Positions 21,234-33,790 of a DNA stretch of 64,000 bases are shown piece after piece. The notes beneath the pieces are model-generated. The model was given only the letters and a program-made list of their open reading frames with translations. It was not told the DNA's origin and did not search any database. Position 1 is the first letter of the stretch. Each line of letters starts with the position of its first letter. A program made the position numbers and the translations under genes. The stretch is from Eupeodes corollae (lineage: Eukaryota; Arthropoda; Insecta; Diptera; Syrphidae), in assembly GCF_945859685.1 (NCBI RefSeq), contig NC_079148.1, positions 41,303,946 through 41,367,945 of the forward strand, in the 5' to 3' direction.

Positions 21234-23947
21234 TAAGATGGGCTTTAGTGTTTACTCACAACTTTTATCAAGAAAAACCTATTTTTTCGAGTGATGTATG
21301 TAGATAAATCTTTTATGACTGTTTTTGAATACAATTTCTCTTGAGGATATCACAATACGACATTAATTGACAAAAATATCGGTCTTCAAAACAAAACTTA
21401 AAAATGATGTTCCTATTCTTCTCTTCTTTTAACATCATTTGGTTAAAATTTTGTTTAAAGTGTGAAGCTCGTTCTCAAGTCAAAACTAGTGTTCTTAAAA
21501 TATTTGTCATTTTCACACACAAAGAAATATCGTTCCCATTATTAATTCTTTCTTAGCCAGTAAAAAGTTAACAAACTACCACATTATTTGCCACTGTTGC
21601 AACACAAATGTCGCATATTTACACTTCAGAACAGATACACCCTTCTTTAAAACACAAACTACTATTTTTTGTAACTATACAGTTATAATCTGACATCATG
21701 CGTACCAAGACCCGTTTACTACCTATTATCTAAGCTCCCTCATGCACATACTGTAAAAACGTATCTATGAAATTTGTTCCGATTATGAAAAACAGTTATT
21801 TAATATTTTGTTAACCATTTTTGTTTTCATAGCGTAAATCATACAATGTTTGGCATGCTTTAAAAATGAACACTACAATTATAATTTTTTCTTAAAAAAA
21901 ACATTTTCGCAATTCTTTTTTTGTTAATTAATTAACATTTTTAAATTAAATCTACTTCTGTAATAAAAAAAAAAAAAACAAAATTTAAAAAAAATACGTT
22001 AAATGTACTTAAATGGACAAAAGTTTTATAAAAAACACATAGAATTTGTACTTTTCCAAAAACTAAACATTTTCTATGTTTAGCACGCTTAAAGTCACCA
22101 TCACTCACAATCACAAATTGTATGCTTGAAATGTCATCTGTCAAAGTTTCCAACAAAATGGTCAGGAAAGGAATGAAAATACTTTGAATGATTTACCCTA
22201 TTTCATAATGCATGAAACCCAACTCCAAAAAAGGGGCCAAACTTTATGCTAAGGATAAGCACCAAAGAAACCTGTCATTATAAGAGCCGCATGGCACTTC
22301 TATGGCAACCTAAATATTATTAACTTATGTACCCTCCTCTCGTTTAGTTTATAATACATTTTTTTTTTCTTTTTTTAATTCTTATGCCACACACCGTACC
22401 GCATTGAAACATGACTTTAAATGTCATGTGACGCTAAGAAAAACTAAAATGGTATAATTATATCGTTTGGGATTCCTTAACGAAAAACATGCAACATGCA
22501 TTCCCAATGTTGTTCTTCCCGAATACACATACTTCGAGTACGAGTAGGAAGTTTGGCGTTCAATATACGAGTATTGTGTCCCTCCTTCCTTATAGCCTGA
22601 TATTGCTTATGGTAGAACGTGTACATCTTATAGCTCTTGATAGAATTAATAGACGTTCTCATCGATAGAAGATAAAATACCTTATTTGAAGTCAAAGAGC
22701 AAATGTAGGTATGGTGGGTTGGGTAGGGTACCTGGTTGTTTGCGGGCGTAGCGCACAGTGTACGTGATCGAACTTCTTAAAACACTTAAACTCAAATAAT
22801 ATAATTTTTTTAACGATTCTTTAGTTTTCCTTTTTTCTTAACGTCCATTAAATTTGTCTGCAGCGGAAAGGGATATGATGTATGTATGTGACTGTAGAAC
22901 AAAAATATGTCTGTCGTCTGTGTAAAGACAAAGCCAGGGGGACACTTTGAATAGATCAATGTTTGGTCTTCGGTGGCCGTCAAAAAGAACGATGACTGTG
23001 ACTATGTTGACGGCCTCAACGCGACGAACGATGAAGAACTACGGCAAAGGTATATATAGACGATGGACATTGGACAAAATGAGCAAGCAGCAATGGTTAA
23101 AAATTTGAATATGAATATAAATTGTTTTAATCAATGGATTGTCCGATGGATTAGGTTTTATGCATATACAGGAATGGGATTGTCTGTTTGATGAATACAT
23201 TTTGTGGAATGCAGATAATATTTTTAATTGGAATCGTTAAATCAGTATTCTTCCCTGTGTGCAAACTGTCAGAGCGGCTGCTGGCAGCAGACGGACATGG
23301 ATTTGGTTGGTTGGTTGGTTGGTTGTGGTAATGGTAATGATGATGATGATGATGAACGGAGTAAAATTAAATAAAGAATGAGTTGTGGAAAAAAACAAAA
23401 GAGTTGGAAAAATTAGCAGGTTCAATTTACGGGAATAGTACAGGGTCATAAATCTAAATACCTTCTTTGTCCTTCAATGAGTTTGAAAGACCTTTTGTTT
23501 TAATTTCACTGAATTGAATGACATTTTTAATCAAAGACCAACATTCAAATAAATTTTATTTTATTCAAATCATGCGATTACTTATCAAGAAAATGGTAAA
23601 TCAGAAATCAAGGTATATTCTTCTTATATCCGGATATTTTCCATCTAATGTAAAGTCAAAAAAGTTTCCAAAAAATGTATAAAGTTTAAAAAATGCTAAT
23701 GCTGAAAAAACTCACATTTTTAAAGATTTTATTTAAAAAAATGTATAAGTTTTGATTCGCTTTTCTACAAGCCAAAAAATTTATCCAAGTAAAATTGTTT
23801 TTTTTTTTTTGATTAACTAGAAACCCAAATATTTCTAAATATCGGAAAACTAAAAATTTTACATTGTATTCCCGCTAGAAAAATCATTTTTGGTCTTCGT
23901 TTTTTTTCCAAACATGGACACAAATGTTAGTTTATTTTGGAACAGTG
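21234..23947. other. Unique AT-rich DNA with small GC-richer patch
   Basis: No recognisable gene. The stretch at about 22890-23050 is less AT-rich and not seen elsewhere in the window. Microsatellites follow at 23303-23355. It could hold a regulatory element of a neighbouring gene, but nothing in the sequence proves it. Confidence 0.4.
23303..23355. repeat. (TTGG)n and (GAT)n microsatellites
   Basis: About five TTGG units (23303-23324), then GTGGTAATGGTAATG, then about six GAT/ATG units to 23355. Confidence 0.9.
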
Positions 23948-24196
23948 TCAAAACTTCAGTGTAGTACCCGTAGCACGATGGTAAGTGCGTTGGACTGTCA
24001 TGCCAGAGGTCTTGGGTTTCATCCCTGCCTATGCCATCTAAAGTCTTTTTACGGATACTGCCTCTTGCATGAACCCATTTTCGAAGAGTAACTCTTATCA
24101 TGAAAAGGTTGGGAGTTGTTAGTCACTAGGCCCTAGTTCTCAACGGACTGTTGCGCCACCCAATTTATTTATATTTAATTTATTCAAAACTTCAGT
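23948..24196 (+). mobile_element. tRNA-derived SINE with 13-bp TSD
   Basis: The insertion is flanked by perfect copies of TCAAAACTTCAGT (23948-23960 and 24184-24196). The head contains a box-A-like CACGATGGTAAGTGCG and a box-B-like GGTTTCATCC, with CTGTCAT where an anticodon loop would lie, so a GTC (Asp-type) anticodon is possible. A family-specific body follows and ends CGGACTGTTGCGCCACC, then an AATTTATTTATATTTA tail. Further copies are at 34190-34420 and 56805-57157. SINEs are transcribed by RNA polymerase III and moved by a partner LINE, which I cannot identify here. Confidence 0.9.
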
Positions 24197-24447
24197 AGTA
24201 TTGTAAAGACAATTGTTATGAATTTATTGATAAAGAAATCATTTATCAGAAAAAACAAATTCTGAAAGGTATTCTTACGAATAGCTTGAGCTTGGAAATA
24301 CCAATGATAAAATTATTTCAAGCAGACATTTCTCAACATTTCAGTAATAAGCAAAGAGATATTTTCATTTGAAAAATAGTTTGTTTTGAAAAGTTGTCAA
24401 AAACTAGTACACAAATAAATGAACCGCTTTGAAAATGAAGAAGTAAA

Positions 24448-25530
24448 AAAGCTGGGACAGTTCCCATCCCGATGCCAATTTACCTTTTTAAACAGTTTTG
24501 TAGGTGTTCGATTTTTTTAAAATTACTAAAGCACTACCAAAAAAATTTAATGAAATAGTTCAAAATCTATTTTTGTTAACAAGATTTTTAGTCGGAAAAC
24601 AATTTTACCAATTTTAGTAGAAAAAGCTTCTTTTAGATTCTGATTTTTATGAAAAAAAAAACTGATTCTAGGATTTTTATAAAGTTTTTACTGAATGTCG
24701 AACATAATAAGTTCTTTAAGATAAAATTAGTTTGAAGCCAATATCTCAAATTTTTGAATAGATATTTGAATCAAAAATCAATTTTTACGGACTTTTAGTA
24801 AAGGTTTTCCTTAGTTTTTTTTTTATTTTTTTGTAAAAAAAACTGTTATTTAGATTTTTCTCAAAATTTTACTGGACGTTGACAACAATATTTTATCAGA
24901 CGAATTTTTGAAAGGATATTTGACTCGAAAATCTATTTTTACCAACTTTTAGATATGTTTTTTTAGATGTCAAAAACGATATTCTTCGTTGCAAAAAAGT
25001 ATTTTGAATATCAACTCATTTTTTGTTCGTAAAATATTCGAGGTGACAATTATTTTTTTTTTGTTTTTTTTTTTTATTTAAAAAAAAGTTAATTGCATTG
25101 TTTCCAAAAATAAACTTTTTTGGTATCACGCTATAATACATAATATAAAATAAAATTCAAGTCGCTATGGTTATTGGTTACTGGTATTTGGAGTTAACCA
25201 AATTGTTCACCTTTTTTAAAACTGGTATATTAAAAAAACCACAAACTCAATTTTTCCTTTCCCATCTTTCCTTTCTGCATCTTTCAGCATTATTATCTGC
25301 ATAGCAAAAGTTATTTGAAGTCGATATCTCTACTGGTTCTTGAGCTATGTGCGCCGAAAAAAACTTTCGGAACGTACGAACATCCGGACGTATAGACGTA
25401 CGAAAGAACTTACACACGCACAGAGATCTCTCTAATAGTCTTTTATTTCGACTCTAGGGACTTTGAAATGCCGAGAAATGTCAAAATTTTCAATTCAACA
25501 AATCGGACCGATTACAATAACTTCTTATGT
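24448..25530 (-). mobile_element. Helentron-like repeat copy
   Basis: The inverse 3' end is at the left (GCTGGGACAGTTCCCATCCCGA, diverged) and the 5' block is at the right: TTCTTGAGCTATG, then GAACGTACGAACATCCGGAC, AGGGACTTTGAAATGCCGAG and a degenerate ATTACAATAACTTCTTATG end. About three degenerate tandem units lie between. Confidence 0.78.
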
Positions 25531-25871
25531 AAATAACATGAATTTTAATTCATCATAAATTCAAAAATGTCTGATTTTGTACATTGACATCGTCCTTCAA
25601 TAGAATTTGACTGTTTTAGCACTTTTCTTTTCAAAAGCTGTTGTAAAATAGTTTTTAAAAAAATTAATAGTTTTAAAGAATATTTTGAAAACGAGAAAGT
25701 TTGATAATAGTGAGCAAAGATTAGTGGAGTTAACAATTCAACATTAGATATGATTTTTCGAAAAAAAGTGTTCGACTAACGAAAAGTACCATAAAATTTG
25801 TGCAGTCTTGGTTTTAAAATAAACAACAAGTCAATAGCCTATTGTGTTTAAGTCCTTTTCAATAACTTTAC
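25531..25871. other. Short AT-rich stretch without gene
   Basis: No similarity recognised. It separates two Helentron-like copies. Confidence 0.4.
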
Positions 25872-25989
25872 AAGTAAATTGTGGGCCACCCTGTAATTGT
25901 ATTATTTGAAAAGCCTCGAAGAAAAAATTCAAGCTAAAAAACAGTTTTATTTATATTCTCATTTGGTAAAGAGATTTTTGCCAACAAAA
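25872..25989 (+). repeat. Direct repeat, left copy
   Basis: AAGTAAATTGTGGGCCACCC, then TGTAATTGTATTATTTGAAA and later GTAAAGAGATTTTTGCCAAC, recurs with small changes at 27452-27542. The pair brackets the intervening Helentron-like sequence. Confidence 0.75.
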
Positions 25990-26754
25990 AAAACAGGACT
26001 ATCAATTCGATTTTTCTCAAAATTTTATCGAATGTTGAAAACAACATTTCTGATCAGTAAAAATTAGTTAGAAGCTATAATCTCAAGTTTTTGAAAAGAT
26101 ATTTGAGTCGAAAATCATCTTTAACCAACTTTTGTTAATTTAAAAAAAAAAACTGTCAATTAGATTTCTTTCAAAATTTTACTGAATGTTGACAACGATA
26201 TTTGTTAAAAGATAAAAGTAAATTAAAGCCAATATCTCAAAGTTTGGACAAGATATTTGAGTCGAAAATCAATTTTTACTAACTTTTATTAATTTTTTTT
26301 AGGTTTTTATTTTTTGTTAAAAAAACTGTCAGTTCGATTTTTCTCAAAATTTTATCAGATGTCAAAAACATTATTCTTCGTTGCACAAAATTGTTTTGGA
26401 GAGGAAATCATATTTTAGTCGTAAAATTTTGGAAGCGAAAAATTTTTGTTTTCAGTTTTTTTTTTGATATGGTAAAAAAACCACCAACCCAATTTTCTTG
26501 AGAGCTCTTTCTGCATCTTTCTGCCTTATTATCTGTATAACAAAATTTATTTGAAATCGACATCTCTTCTGGTTCTTGAGCTATGGACGACGAAAAAAAC
26601 GTCGCGAACGTACGGACGTACGAACGTTCGTACACACGCACGCACTGACATCTTTCTCAAAATCTTTTATTTCCACTCTAGGGACCTCGAAACGTCGAGA
26701 AATGTCAAAATATTCAATTTGACAAATCGGAGCCATTACTTCCTATAGAAAGTT
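25990..26754 (-). mobile_element. Helentron-like repeat, 5' block and a few units
   Basis: The right end carries the inverse 5' terminus (TCCTATAGAAAGTTAA), preceded by TTCTTGAGCTATGGACGACG and the GAACGTACGGACGTACGAAC microsatellite. About three ~172-bp units lie to the left (ATATTTGAGTCGAAAATCA near 26097 and 26247). The 3' hairpin is missing. Confidence 0.8.
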
Positions 26755-27340
26755 AAAAATTCTATTTTTGTTAATTATCATGAAAAAAACTGATTTTCGG
26801 ATTTTTATAAAACTTTTAACCATTGTCGAACAAAATATTTTGTATAAGATAAAATTAGTTTGAAGCCAATTTGTAAAATTTTTAAAGAAGATATTTGAGT
26901 CGAATACCAATTTTTACCAAATTTGAGTTATGATTTTCTTTAGTTTTTATTTTTTTTTGTAAAAAAAAACTGTTCTTTAGATTTTTCTTAAAATTTTACT
27001 GGACCTTGACAACAATAATTTTATCTGACGAAATTTGTTTGAAGCCAATATCTTGAATTTTCGAAATGATATCCTAGACGAAAATATATTTTTACCAACC
27101 TTTATTGATGTTTTTTAGTGTTTATTTTTTATAAAAAACTATAAATTCGATTTTTCTCAAAAAGTTAATGGATGTCAAAAACCTTATTCTTAGTTGCATA
27201 AAAGTATTTATTAATTTTTTGTTCGTAAAGTATTCGAGGTGACAATTATTTTTTTAATTTTTTTTTTGATTCAAGAAAAAAGGGTTAATTGAATTGTTTC
27301 CAAAAATATACTTGTTTGTTATCACACCACTATAAACACT
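26755..27340 (-). mobile_element. Helentron-like repeat fragment without 5' end
   Basis: It contains degenerate units with AGATATTTGAGTCGAATACC and ATTCGATTTTTCTCAAAAAG words, then GTTCGTAAAGTATTCGAGGT and CAAAAATATACTTGTTTG, which normally lie near the 5' block. It is truncated before the palindrome. Confidence 0.68.
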
Positions 27341-27451
27341 ATTGGATCCACTTATTTCTTATCTGAGGCTCTTTCTGACACTTAAATACACACTACTTTA
27401 AAAGATGTTAAAAGTTGGTTAAAAAAATATGTTTAGTAAAACTCTTTTTAA

Positions 27452-27542
27452 AAGTAAATTGTGGGGCACCCTGAAATTGTATTGTTTGAAACTTATTTTT
27501 GGTTATATTGTCATTCGGTTAAGAGATCTTTGCCAACAAAAT
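27452..27542 (+). repeat. Direct repeat, right copy
   Basis: Similar to 25872-25989: AAGTAAATTGTGGGGCACCC, CTGAAATTGTATTGTTTGAA, then GGTTAAGAGATCTTTGCCAA. Confidence 0.75.
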
Positions 27543-29819
27543 AAATCAATATGGGTCTGTGCTGTGTTTTGAAATTTCTTTTGGACCTTATGGCTATTTT
27601 GCTTATTATTCAGAAAACATTTGTTTTTTAGGTTTTCATTTTGTGAGTTATGTTTTTGGGCAATAAAATCTTACTGCTCCTAACAGCGTAAAAATAAGCA
27701 TCTTCAAAACGCTTAAAGGCTGAAAAAGTAAAATCACTTCGATGTTTTAGAATTATGCTATTTTTCAGATTAGTTACAGAATTTTGTAATATACCCTTTC
27801 AAAATACCAAGGATTATAAGTGTAAGAAGTCAAAGGTGGTCAAAGCTCTAAAGTTTCTTAGGTTATTTTCTGTACCAATTGTTGATAAACAAAAAGAAAT
27901 TCTAAACACTTATCGACTTTTTACAAACAACATAATAACACCAACATTTTATTAGATTACACTCTAACTATAAAAAATGCACAGTGGAAAAATAAACCAC
28001 CAACAAAATGCCACTTAACCCGAGATGAACGAGTTTCTTAAACTTCCTCCATAATCATAATAATGAGAAGTTGGATTTGAACCTCCAACAAATTTATATG
28101 ATTTTCGTTTGACTTTTTGAGTTCATCAATATTAGACTTGTATCTCTTATCAGTTTAATATTTCATCGCACAATGATAACCATTATAAAATTTTATTTTC
28201 AAATGAGTTCAGGTCATAAAGTGTGGTTGTTGTAAATAATCGAAATTGTGTGTGTCTTTTTTTTTTTTGTTTAATTTTTAAATCAATACGATGCCAACTC
28301 GTTATAAAAGCCATTAACATAAATTAAAATACAAAAATCTAATCGGAAAGTATCTTTTCCCTAATGTGAGCATGAACATACTTTGGATGTTTGTATTTTG
28401 TTTGTAGACAAATTTTACTATCTCTCAAGATGTCCTACTTTTTAGTCAATTATAAAATAAATGAAACCATTGAACTATGAATAAAAAAGAAAAAACATTT
28501 TACCACCACCATAATTGGGGAAGAAATAGTGTAAGACGACGATCTGATGTGTATTATAAAATACAATGCAAGCCATTGTTAAATAGGAACAAAAATGAAG
28601 ATAGTTATTCATTCAAAAAGTATGTTACCTATATTAAAGTTTAGCTGTACTTTGTCATATGAAAGCAACAAAGTCAACAAACTATATCTTATCTTCCCTT
28701 ATCAAACTATGAGATTATGAAACTAGAACAAGAAAAATCCATATAAAGTATCTACCAACTGTTGTATCTACAAATTTAATAAAAATATAAATAAAAAAAC
28801 AGCAAATGACACTATAAGTATAGTGTATAAGTTAGATACTGTATCTGCTTATAAATTAAAAGAACATTTTTATCTATAACAATCTAATAAGGAGACTTAT
28901 TTTTGAAATTAAGGTGATTCCCGGATTTGAGTTAAGTCACATAAGTAAGGAAATCCAATTATTTCAAATCCAACAACGAAAGAATAATAAATTACAAAAA
29001 CACAATCAAAGTAGAAAATACGTAATAAATATACATAATATATTACTTCATTCATTCATCTACCTTATTATTAAAATATCTAAATACAAAGGTATATTTA
29101 TGTATGTTTTTGAAATACATAATATACCTATACATAGATAATTTTATGTTACCTTATATCACAAATTACAAATATTTGTTCTTTATCGATATTTGTCTCG
29201 AATTCCTGCTGTGAGGATTGTTATTTCTATCGATTTATTGTATAGATACATCCTCGTATAAGAAATTCGAGTCCTTTCCATGGAAATTAAGTTCAATTAC
29301 AATCTAACAAAACGACAGGTATAGTTATGTATACATATTTGTAGAGTTGATGAAGAAGACGAACGTCGACGACGACGGACGCGACTTGGGTTGAAATGAA
29401 GAATTTCAATTTTCTGTTTTGAGAATAGCTTTGCATAAGATATATCGTGTCAAACGAATCAATATTTTTTTAATTAAATTGGCGTTTTTCACTCTGCTGC
29501 TGCTGCTCCGATGGAAAAGTGTGTTCTTTTGAAAATTAGAAATCGTTACAAAAGAAAGCAAGGTCAGTAACGAAGTTAGGAAATTTCTCACATTCCTATC
29601 TATACTTCTTTATATAATTTAGTGATTTGGTTAAAAGGACATCATTGTTGTGAGGTAATTGGGTGTTGACTTATTTATTTATTAATGGTCCTGGACATCA
29701 ATATTCAAAACATAATTGGGTGTGTTAAAAGGTGCACACTCTTTCCAAATTTAAAAAAAATTTAATTTTAAAAAGAAATTATTGGTAATTTGTCTCTTAT
29801 TTTTCTACTTCTAAAACTT
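27543..29819. other. AT-rich DNA without recognisable gene
   Basis: No protein or RNA recognised. A short GC-richer (GACGAC)n-like patch lies at about 29355-29385. The open frames (for example 27755-27955 and 28914-29141) have AT-driven Lys/Ile/Asn composition and no family motif. Confidence 0.45.
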
Positions 29820-30545
29820 AAAATCCGTTTTGACTAAGACTAAAATTGCCTGGAATCAATCCGGAATAAAAGTCAAGTTTTCAAAAGTTCGAAAATATCG
29901 AAACTTTTATTAATTATTCAATACTAGAATGTAGCCCAACTAAAAGTTCTAGTTTGAAATTTTGAGTATTTTATTTTTAGATTTTCAAAGGTGGTTTAAT
30001 TTACAAAACGAAAATCAGCAGTTTTTTGATATTAGTAAAAATTAAAAAAAAAAAACAATTACATTGTGTTTATTGCAAGGTTTATTTTGAAGAAGAATAA
30101 AAGACAAAATCAATTCGAACAAATATTTTAAGAAGTTCACTTTTAAAAATATGGGTAGATATCGAAAATAGTACTCTTTTTATATTGGTAACACTTCAGA
30201 AGTTCATTATTCATGAATGATTCATATTACAATATCGAATTTTAAACTGTGTTTTTACTAAAGACATTTTTTAATGATCCTTTTACCAACAATTTAAAGA
30301 ACCTTTTGAAATAAAAAGTAAGCTATAAGATATTTAGAATAAAATATGTCAGAGTCTGAAATCCTAAAAAAAAGACTTGGGTCTTTTTCCAGAACCTTAT
30401 ATGAACAACTTTTCGACGTTATCTTTAAAAAAATCTTGCAAACGTTCGTAAGTTTATCATTAACTCTCCATATTTGAAGAACGAGCCGACTCTTCACATT
30501 AAAAAAAAAAACACTTTCAATTCAGATTGCCAAGTTATATTTAAG
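29820..30545 (+). repeat. Unclassified dispersed repeat, family 2
   Basis: It shares ordered words with 34500-35910: a long A-rich block, then AAATAGTACTCTTTT, a nearby AACACT...TTCA, and later GAAATCCT followed by TTGGGTCTTTTTCCAGAACC. Also GAACAACTTT and TTGAAGAACGAG, which recur near 35765-35850. It is non-coding and its ends are not defined. The LOA-like LINE inserted at 30560 cuts it. Confidence 0.55.
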
Positions 30546-30559
30546 TATGTACATAAACC
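30546..30559. repeat. Target-site duplication, left copy (LOA-like LINE)
   Basis: TATGTACATAAACC, repeated with one change (C to T) as TATGTATATAAACC at 33791-33804. Confidence 0.8.
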
Positions 30560-33500
30560 CTTTGGGGTAGTTCTGTGATCAATGACCGAGGTGAGTCACT
30601 TTTTGATTTTATTATTGAAAATAATATGACCATTTGTAACAGAGGCAATACTCCCACTTTCGTGGATGTGCTTGATGCTACTTTAGTAAAAAACCGTAAT
30701 TTATTAGTGGAGAATTGGAGAGTTTCCCCTTTGAATTCGTTTTCAGATCACAAGTGGATTCTTCTTTCAAAAAACCCTCCACCTTACAGAAATCCCAAAA
30801 GAACTGACTTGACGAAATTCAGTCAAATTGCGAATTCCAAACTAAGCAACTTACCGAGTCTCACTGAATCGATAGGAGACCTTGAATCAAAGGTGAAAAC
30901 CTTTGAAACTTCTATAAGTTAAGCTTTTAGAGTCTCTTGCCCAGTTAAATATAGCCGTACAATCCTTCCTTCGTGGTGGAATGAAGAACTGTCGAGTCTT
31001 AGGAAAATGACGAGGACTATTTTCAATATCTGCCACAAACATAAGTTTTACCAACCGTATAAAGACTTCAGCCAAAAGACAAGACTGGAGAGAATACTGT
31101 CAATCTATCGAAGACATAAAGGACTCCGCAAGCCTCGCCAAAGTTTTATCGACATAACATTGTAATCCTTTATTTCTAAAAAAGCCTGATGGAACCTGGA
31201 CAGCCTCTCCAGCCGAATCTCTTGAGCTACTGATGAAGACGCACTTTCCGGGTTGCAAGAGTGATAACCCCGAATTGCTTGAAACCACAGAGCTAAACGT
31301 AGCTCATATGGAGCAAGTCAATTGCGCTATAACCAGAGAAAATATTTTGTGGGCCATCAATAATTTTTCTCCATATAAATCCCCAGGCATTAATGGCATA
31401 CTGCCAGTTATGCTTCAAAAGTTGCATGATGTGGCAGCTCCATGGCTGGAACAAATTTTCAAAGGATGTCTCCTTCTCAAACATGTGCCCATGTCGTGGA
31501 GATAGGTCAAAGTAGTTTTTATCCCGAAAGTGGGTAGGCGAGGTCACGAATCCGCGAAGGATTTCAGACCAATAAGCTTAACATCTTTTGTGCTTAAAAC
31601 CTTGGAGCGCATTCTTGATTACTATGTTAGAGAAATCCTAGTTGGACGACCTCTCGAATGCTCTCAGCATGCTTATCTTAAGGGCAAATCTACGGAGACT
31701 GCCGTCCATGAGGTAGTGCGTACTGTAGAAAAATCAATCCATTATAAAGAATTTACTCTTGCCACCTTCCTAGACATAGAAGGTGCTTTTAACAACGTCC
31801 TAACTGAATCCATAGAAGAATCGCTCGTTAAGTTCGGTGTAGAAGACTTCATTCGAGAATGGATTATTTCCATGCTCAGTGGTTGGAAGATTCGAGCCTC
31901 TCTAGGCAATACAATCGCAACAAAACACGTGAGTAGGGGAACACCCCAGGGGGGTGTCCTTTTGCCTCTTCTATGGCTTCTAGTCATGGATACAATTCTT
32001 GTTAAATTAGAGAGATTTGGAGTGAAGGCGGTAGCCTACGCGGATGATTTGGTGCTATTGGTGCCAGGAAAGTACACCTCTGTGATTAGTGAAATCACGG
32101 AGTCAGCTTTTAAGAAAGTTAGCAACTGGCCGCTAGTTGTGGACTATGAGTTAACCAAAGTAAAACTGAACTGTTGCTCTTTACCACCAAAACTAAAGTA
32201 CCGCCCTTCACGCTACCTCGACTCAACGGTCAAATCCTATCATTGTCTTCCAGTGCAAAATATGTGGGAGTTATTCTCGACCCTAAACTAAACTGGAAAC
32301 TAAATATTGAAGTACGGATTAAGAAGGCCTGTGTTGCCTTCTACGCCTGCAGCAAAACTTTCGGCAAAAAGTGGGGACTTCAGTCGAAGATGATTTTATG
32401 GACGTACACAGCCGTAGTACGTCCAATCTTTACATATGGTTCGATTGTGTGGTGGCCGGCAAAGCCTATAATATTGATAAGCTAAAGAAGGTTCAGAGAA
32501 CAGCTTGCGCGGGCACCACAGGGGCCATGCGTACCTGCCCAACGGACGCCTTAAAAGTTATTTTGGATCTTCTACCAATCGACATTTTTATTAAATAGAT
32601 AGTTTCCTGCAACGCTATTAAGTTGAAGGAATCAAACAGCTGGTTATCAAAACCTTATGGTCACAGCAACACAACGAAATTGATTCCCTCAGATATTATC
32701 TCGGTAGACACTGACTACTGCACTCCTACTTTGAGCCTTAGTAAGGGTTTTAAGGTTATTTTCCCATCGAGAGAAGATTGGGAGGATTCCATCGTGTCGA
32801 AAGGTTTCGACACAACCATCTTTACTGACGGCTCAAAGATGGAGTGCGGAGTTGGTTCTGGGATCTTTTCTGAGTCCCTAAATGTAGCTAAATCCTTTAG
32901 GCCTCCAGACTTTGCTAGCATTTTTCAGGCTGAACTGCTGGCAATAAGGGAGGCATGTAAGATACTTAAACAAAACCCAAACCAAAACCGTAATGTGGCT
33001 ATCTTTACAGACAGTCAGGCAGCTGTCAAAGCCATTAACTCGGCCATATCCTCATCTAAATTGGTCCAGCAATGTCGCGATGAGCTTGTGAGCCTGAATA
33101 TTAACCTCGGTGTCACCCTGATCTGGGTTCCGGGCCATAGTGTTATCGTGGGAAATGAACGGGCTGACGAGCTAGCCAGGCAAGGATCGGCCCTTTAAAG
33201 CTCACTTGCGGAAATGGTTAACATTCCTCTTGGTGCTATGAAGGGTAAAATCTTTTCTATCTACCAAACTGAATCAAACCGAAGGTGGAGCAATTTACCC
33301 AACTGCATTATATCTAGGAAGATATGGCCCACCTGTAATAAAACCCGTACAAACGAACTTCTGTGCAGGCCAAGGCAAGACAAAGCCAGGGTTGTTGCTG
33401 TTTGTACCGGACATTGGCCTATAGAAGTTCATGCAGAGAAGTTGGGTATCTCTTAAAACACCTTTTGCCGAAGTTGTAGTGACCAAAGAGAAAGTGAAAT

Positions 33501-33647
33501 GATAGTCCATTTCCTCTGCAAATGTCCTGCTTTGGCAAACACTAGAATGAAATACTTTGGAAAAGCATTCTTTCAAGAACTCGATGAGCTATCTGAGACA
33601 AAGATTAGATACCTATTTTTTTTTCTCAATGCGACAAAATGGCTCTA
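30560..33647 (+). pseudogene. LINE ORF2: EN end, RT, RNase H, zinc-knuckle-like end
   Basis: Endonuclease C-terminal part: LWGSSVINDRGESLFDFI, TICNRGNTPTF and FSDHKWILL (SDH motif), 30560-30922. Frames are broken at 30923-31232. RT: AINNFSPYKSPGINGILPVM, a TAG stop near 31503, KVVFIPKVGR, FRPISLTSF, the palm Asp in FLDIEGAFNNV, GTPQGGVLLPLLW, and the catalytic AYADDLVLLV (about 32033-32062). A frameshift near 32180 leads to SLSSSAKYVGVILDPKLNW. RNase H at 32800-33195 keeps all four acidic residues: FTDGSKM, FQAELLAI, FTDSQAAV and NERADELA. The end (33445-33647) has FCRSCSDQRESEMIVHFLCK. Only a handful of lesions, so relatively young. Confidence 0.9.
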
Positions 33648-33790
33648 ACATAATCGCTATGAAGCTTCTCTATCAATCTATCCCTTTCAATCAAAGGTCA
33701 AACGAGTTTTTGGTATCAAAACGGCGAACTACAGCGCTAATTGGATCTCAGGCTAGGTTGCCTTGAGATCGCCATTTATACCTACCTACC
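30560..33790 (+). mobile_element. LOA/I-group LINE with RNase H, 5'-truncated
   Basis: The 3.2-kb insertion is bounded by a 13/14 target duplication. The 5' end is cut inside the endonuclease. The 3' end is a short tandem tail (TACCTACCTACC at about 33779-33790) rather than a long poly(A). It carries one decayed ORF2 of endonuclease end, RT, RNase H and a Cys/His C-terminus. RNase H downstream of RT places it in the I/LOA/R1-related group; LOA is my best guess from motif style. It is the best-preserved LINE in the window. Confidence 0.88.

Noticed and set aside
23961..24035. Functional tRNA gene
   Set aside because: The anticodon and acceptor stems do not pair properly, the sequence continues into a conserved SINE body, and it is flanked by target duplications.
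26551..26748. Conserved Arg/Thr-rich peptide recurring in several places (1327, 19464, 41890, 45143, 51073 regions)
   Set aside because: These are translations of the same Helentron-like 5' block and its CGTACGT microsatellite. They are read in different frames and strands, with no preserved start or frame, so not a protein.
31742..31987. Minus-strand frame opposite the LINE RT
   Set aside because: A shadow of the plus-strand RT, which carries the clear motifs.
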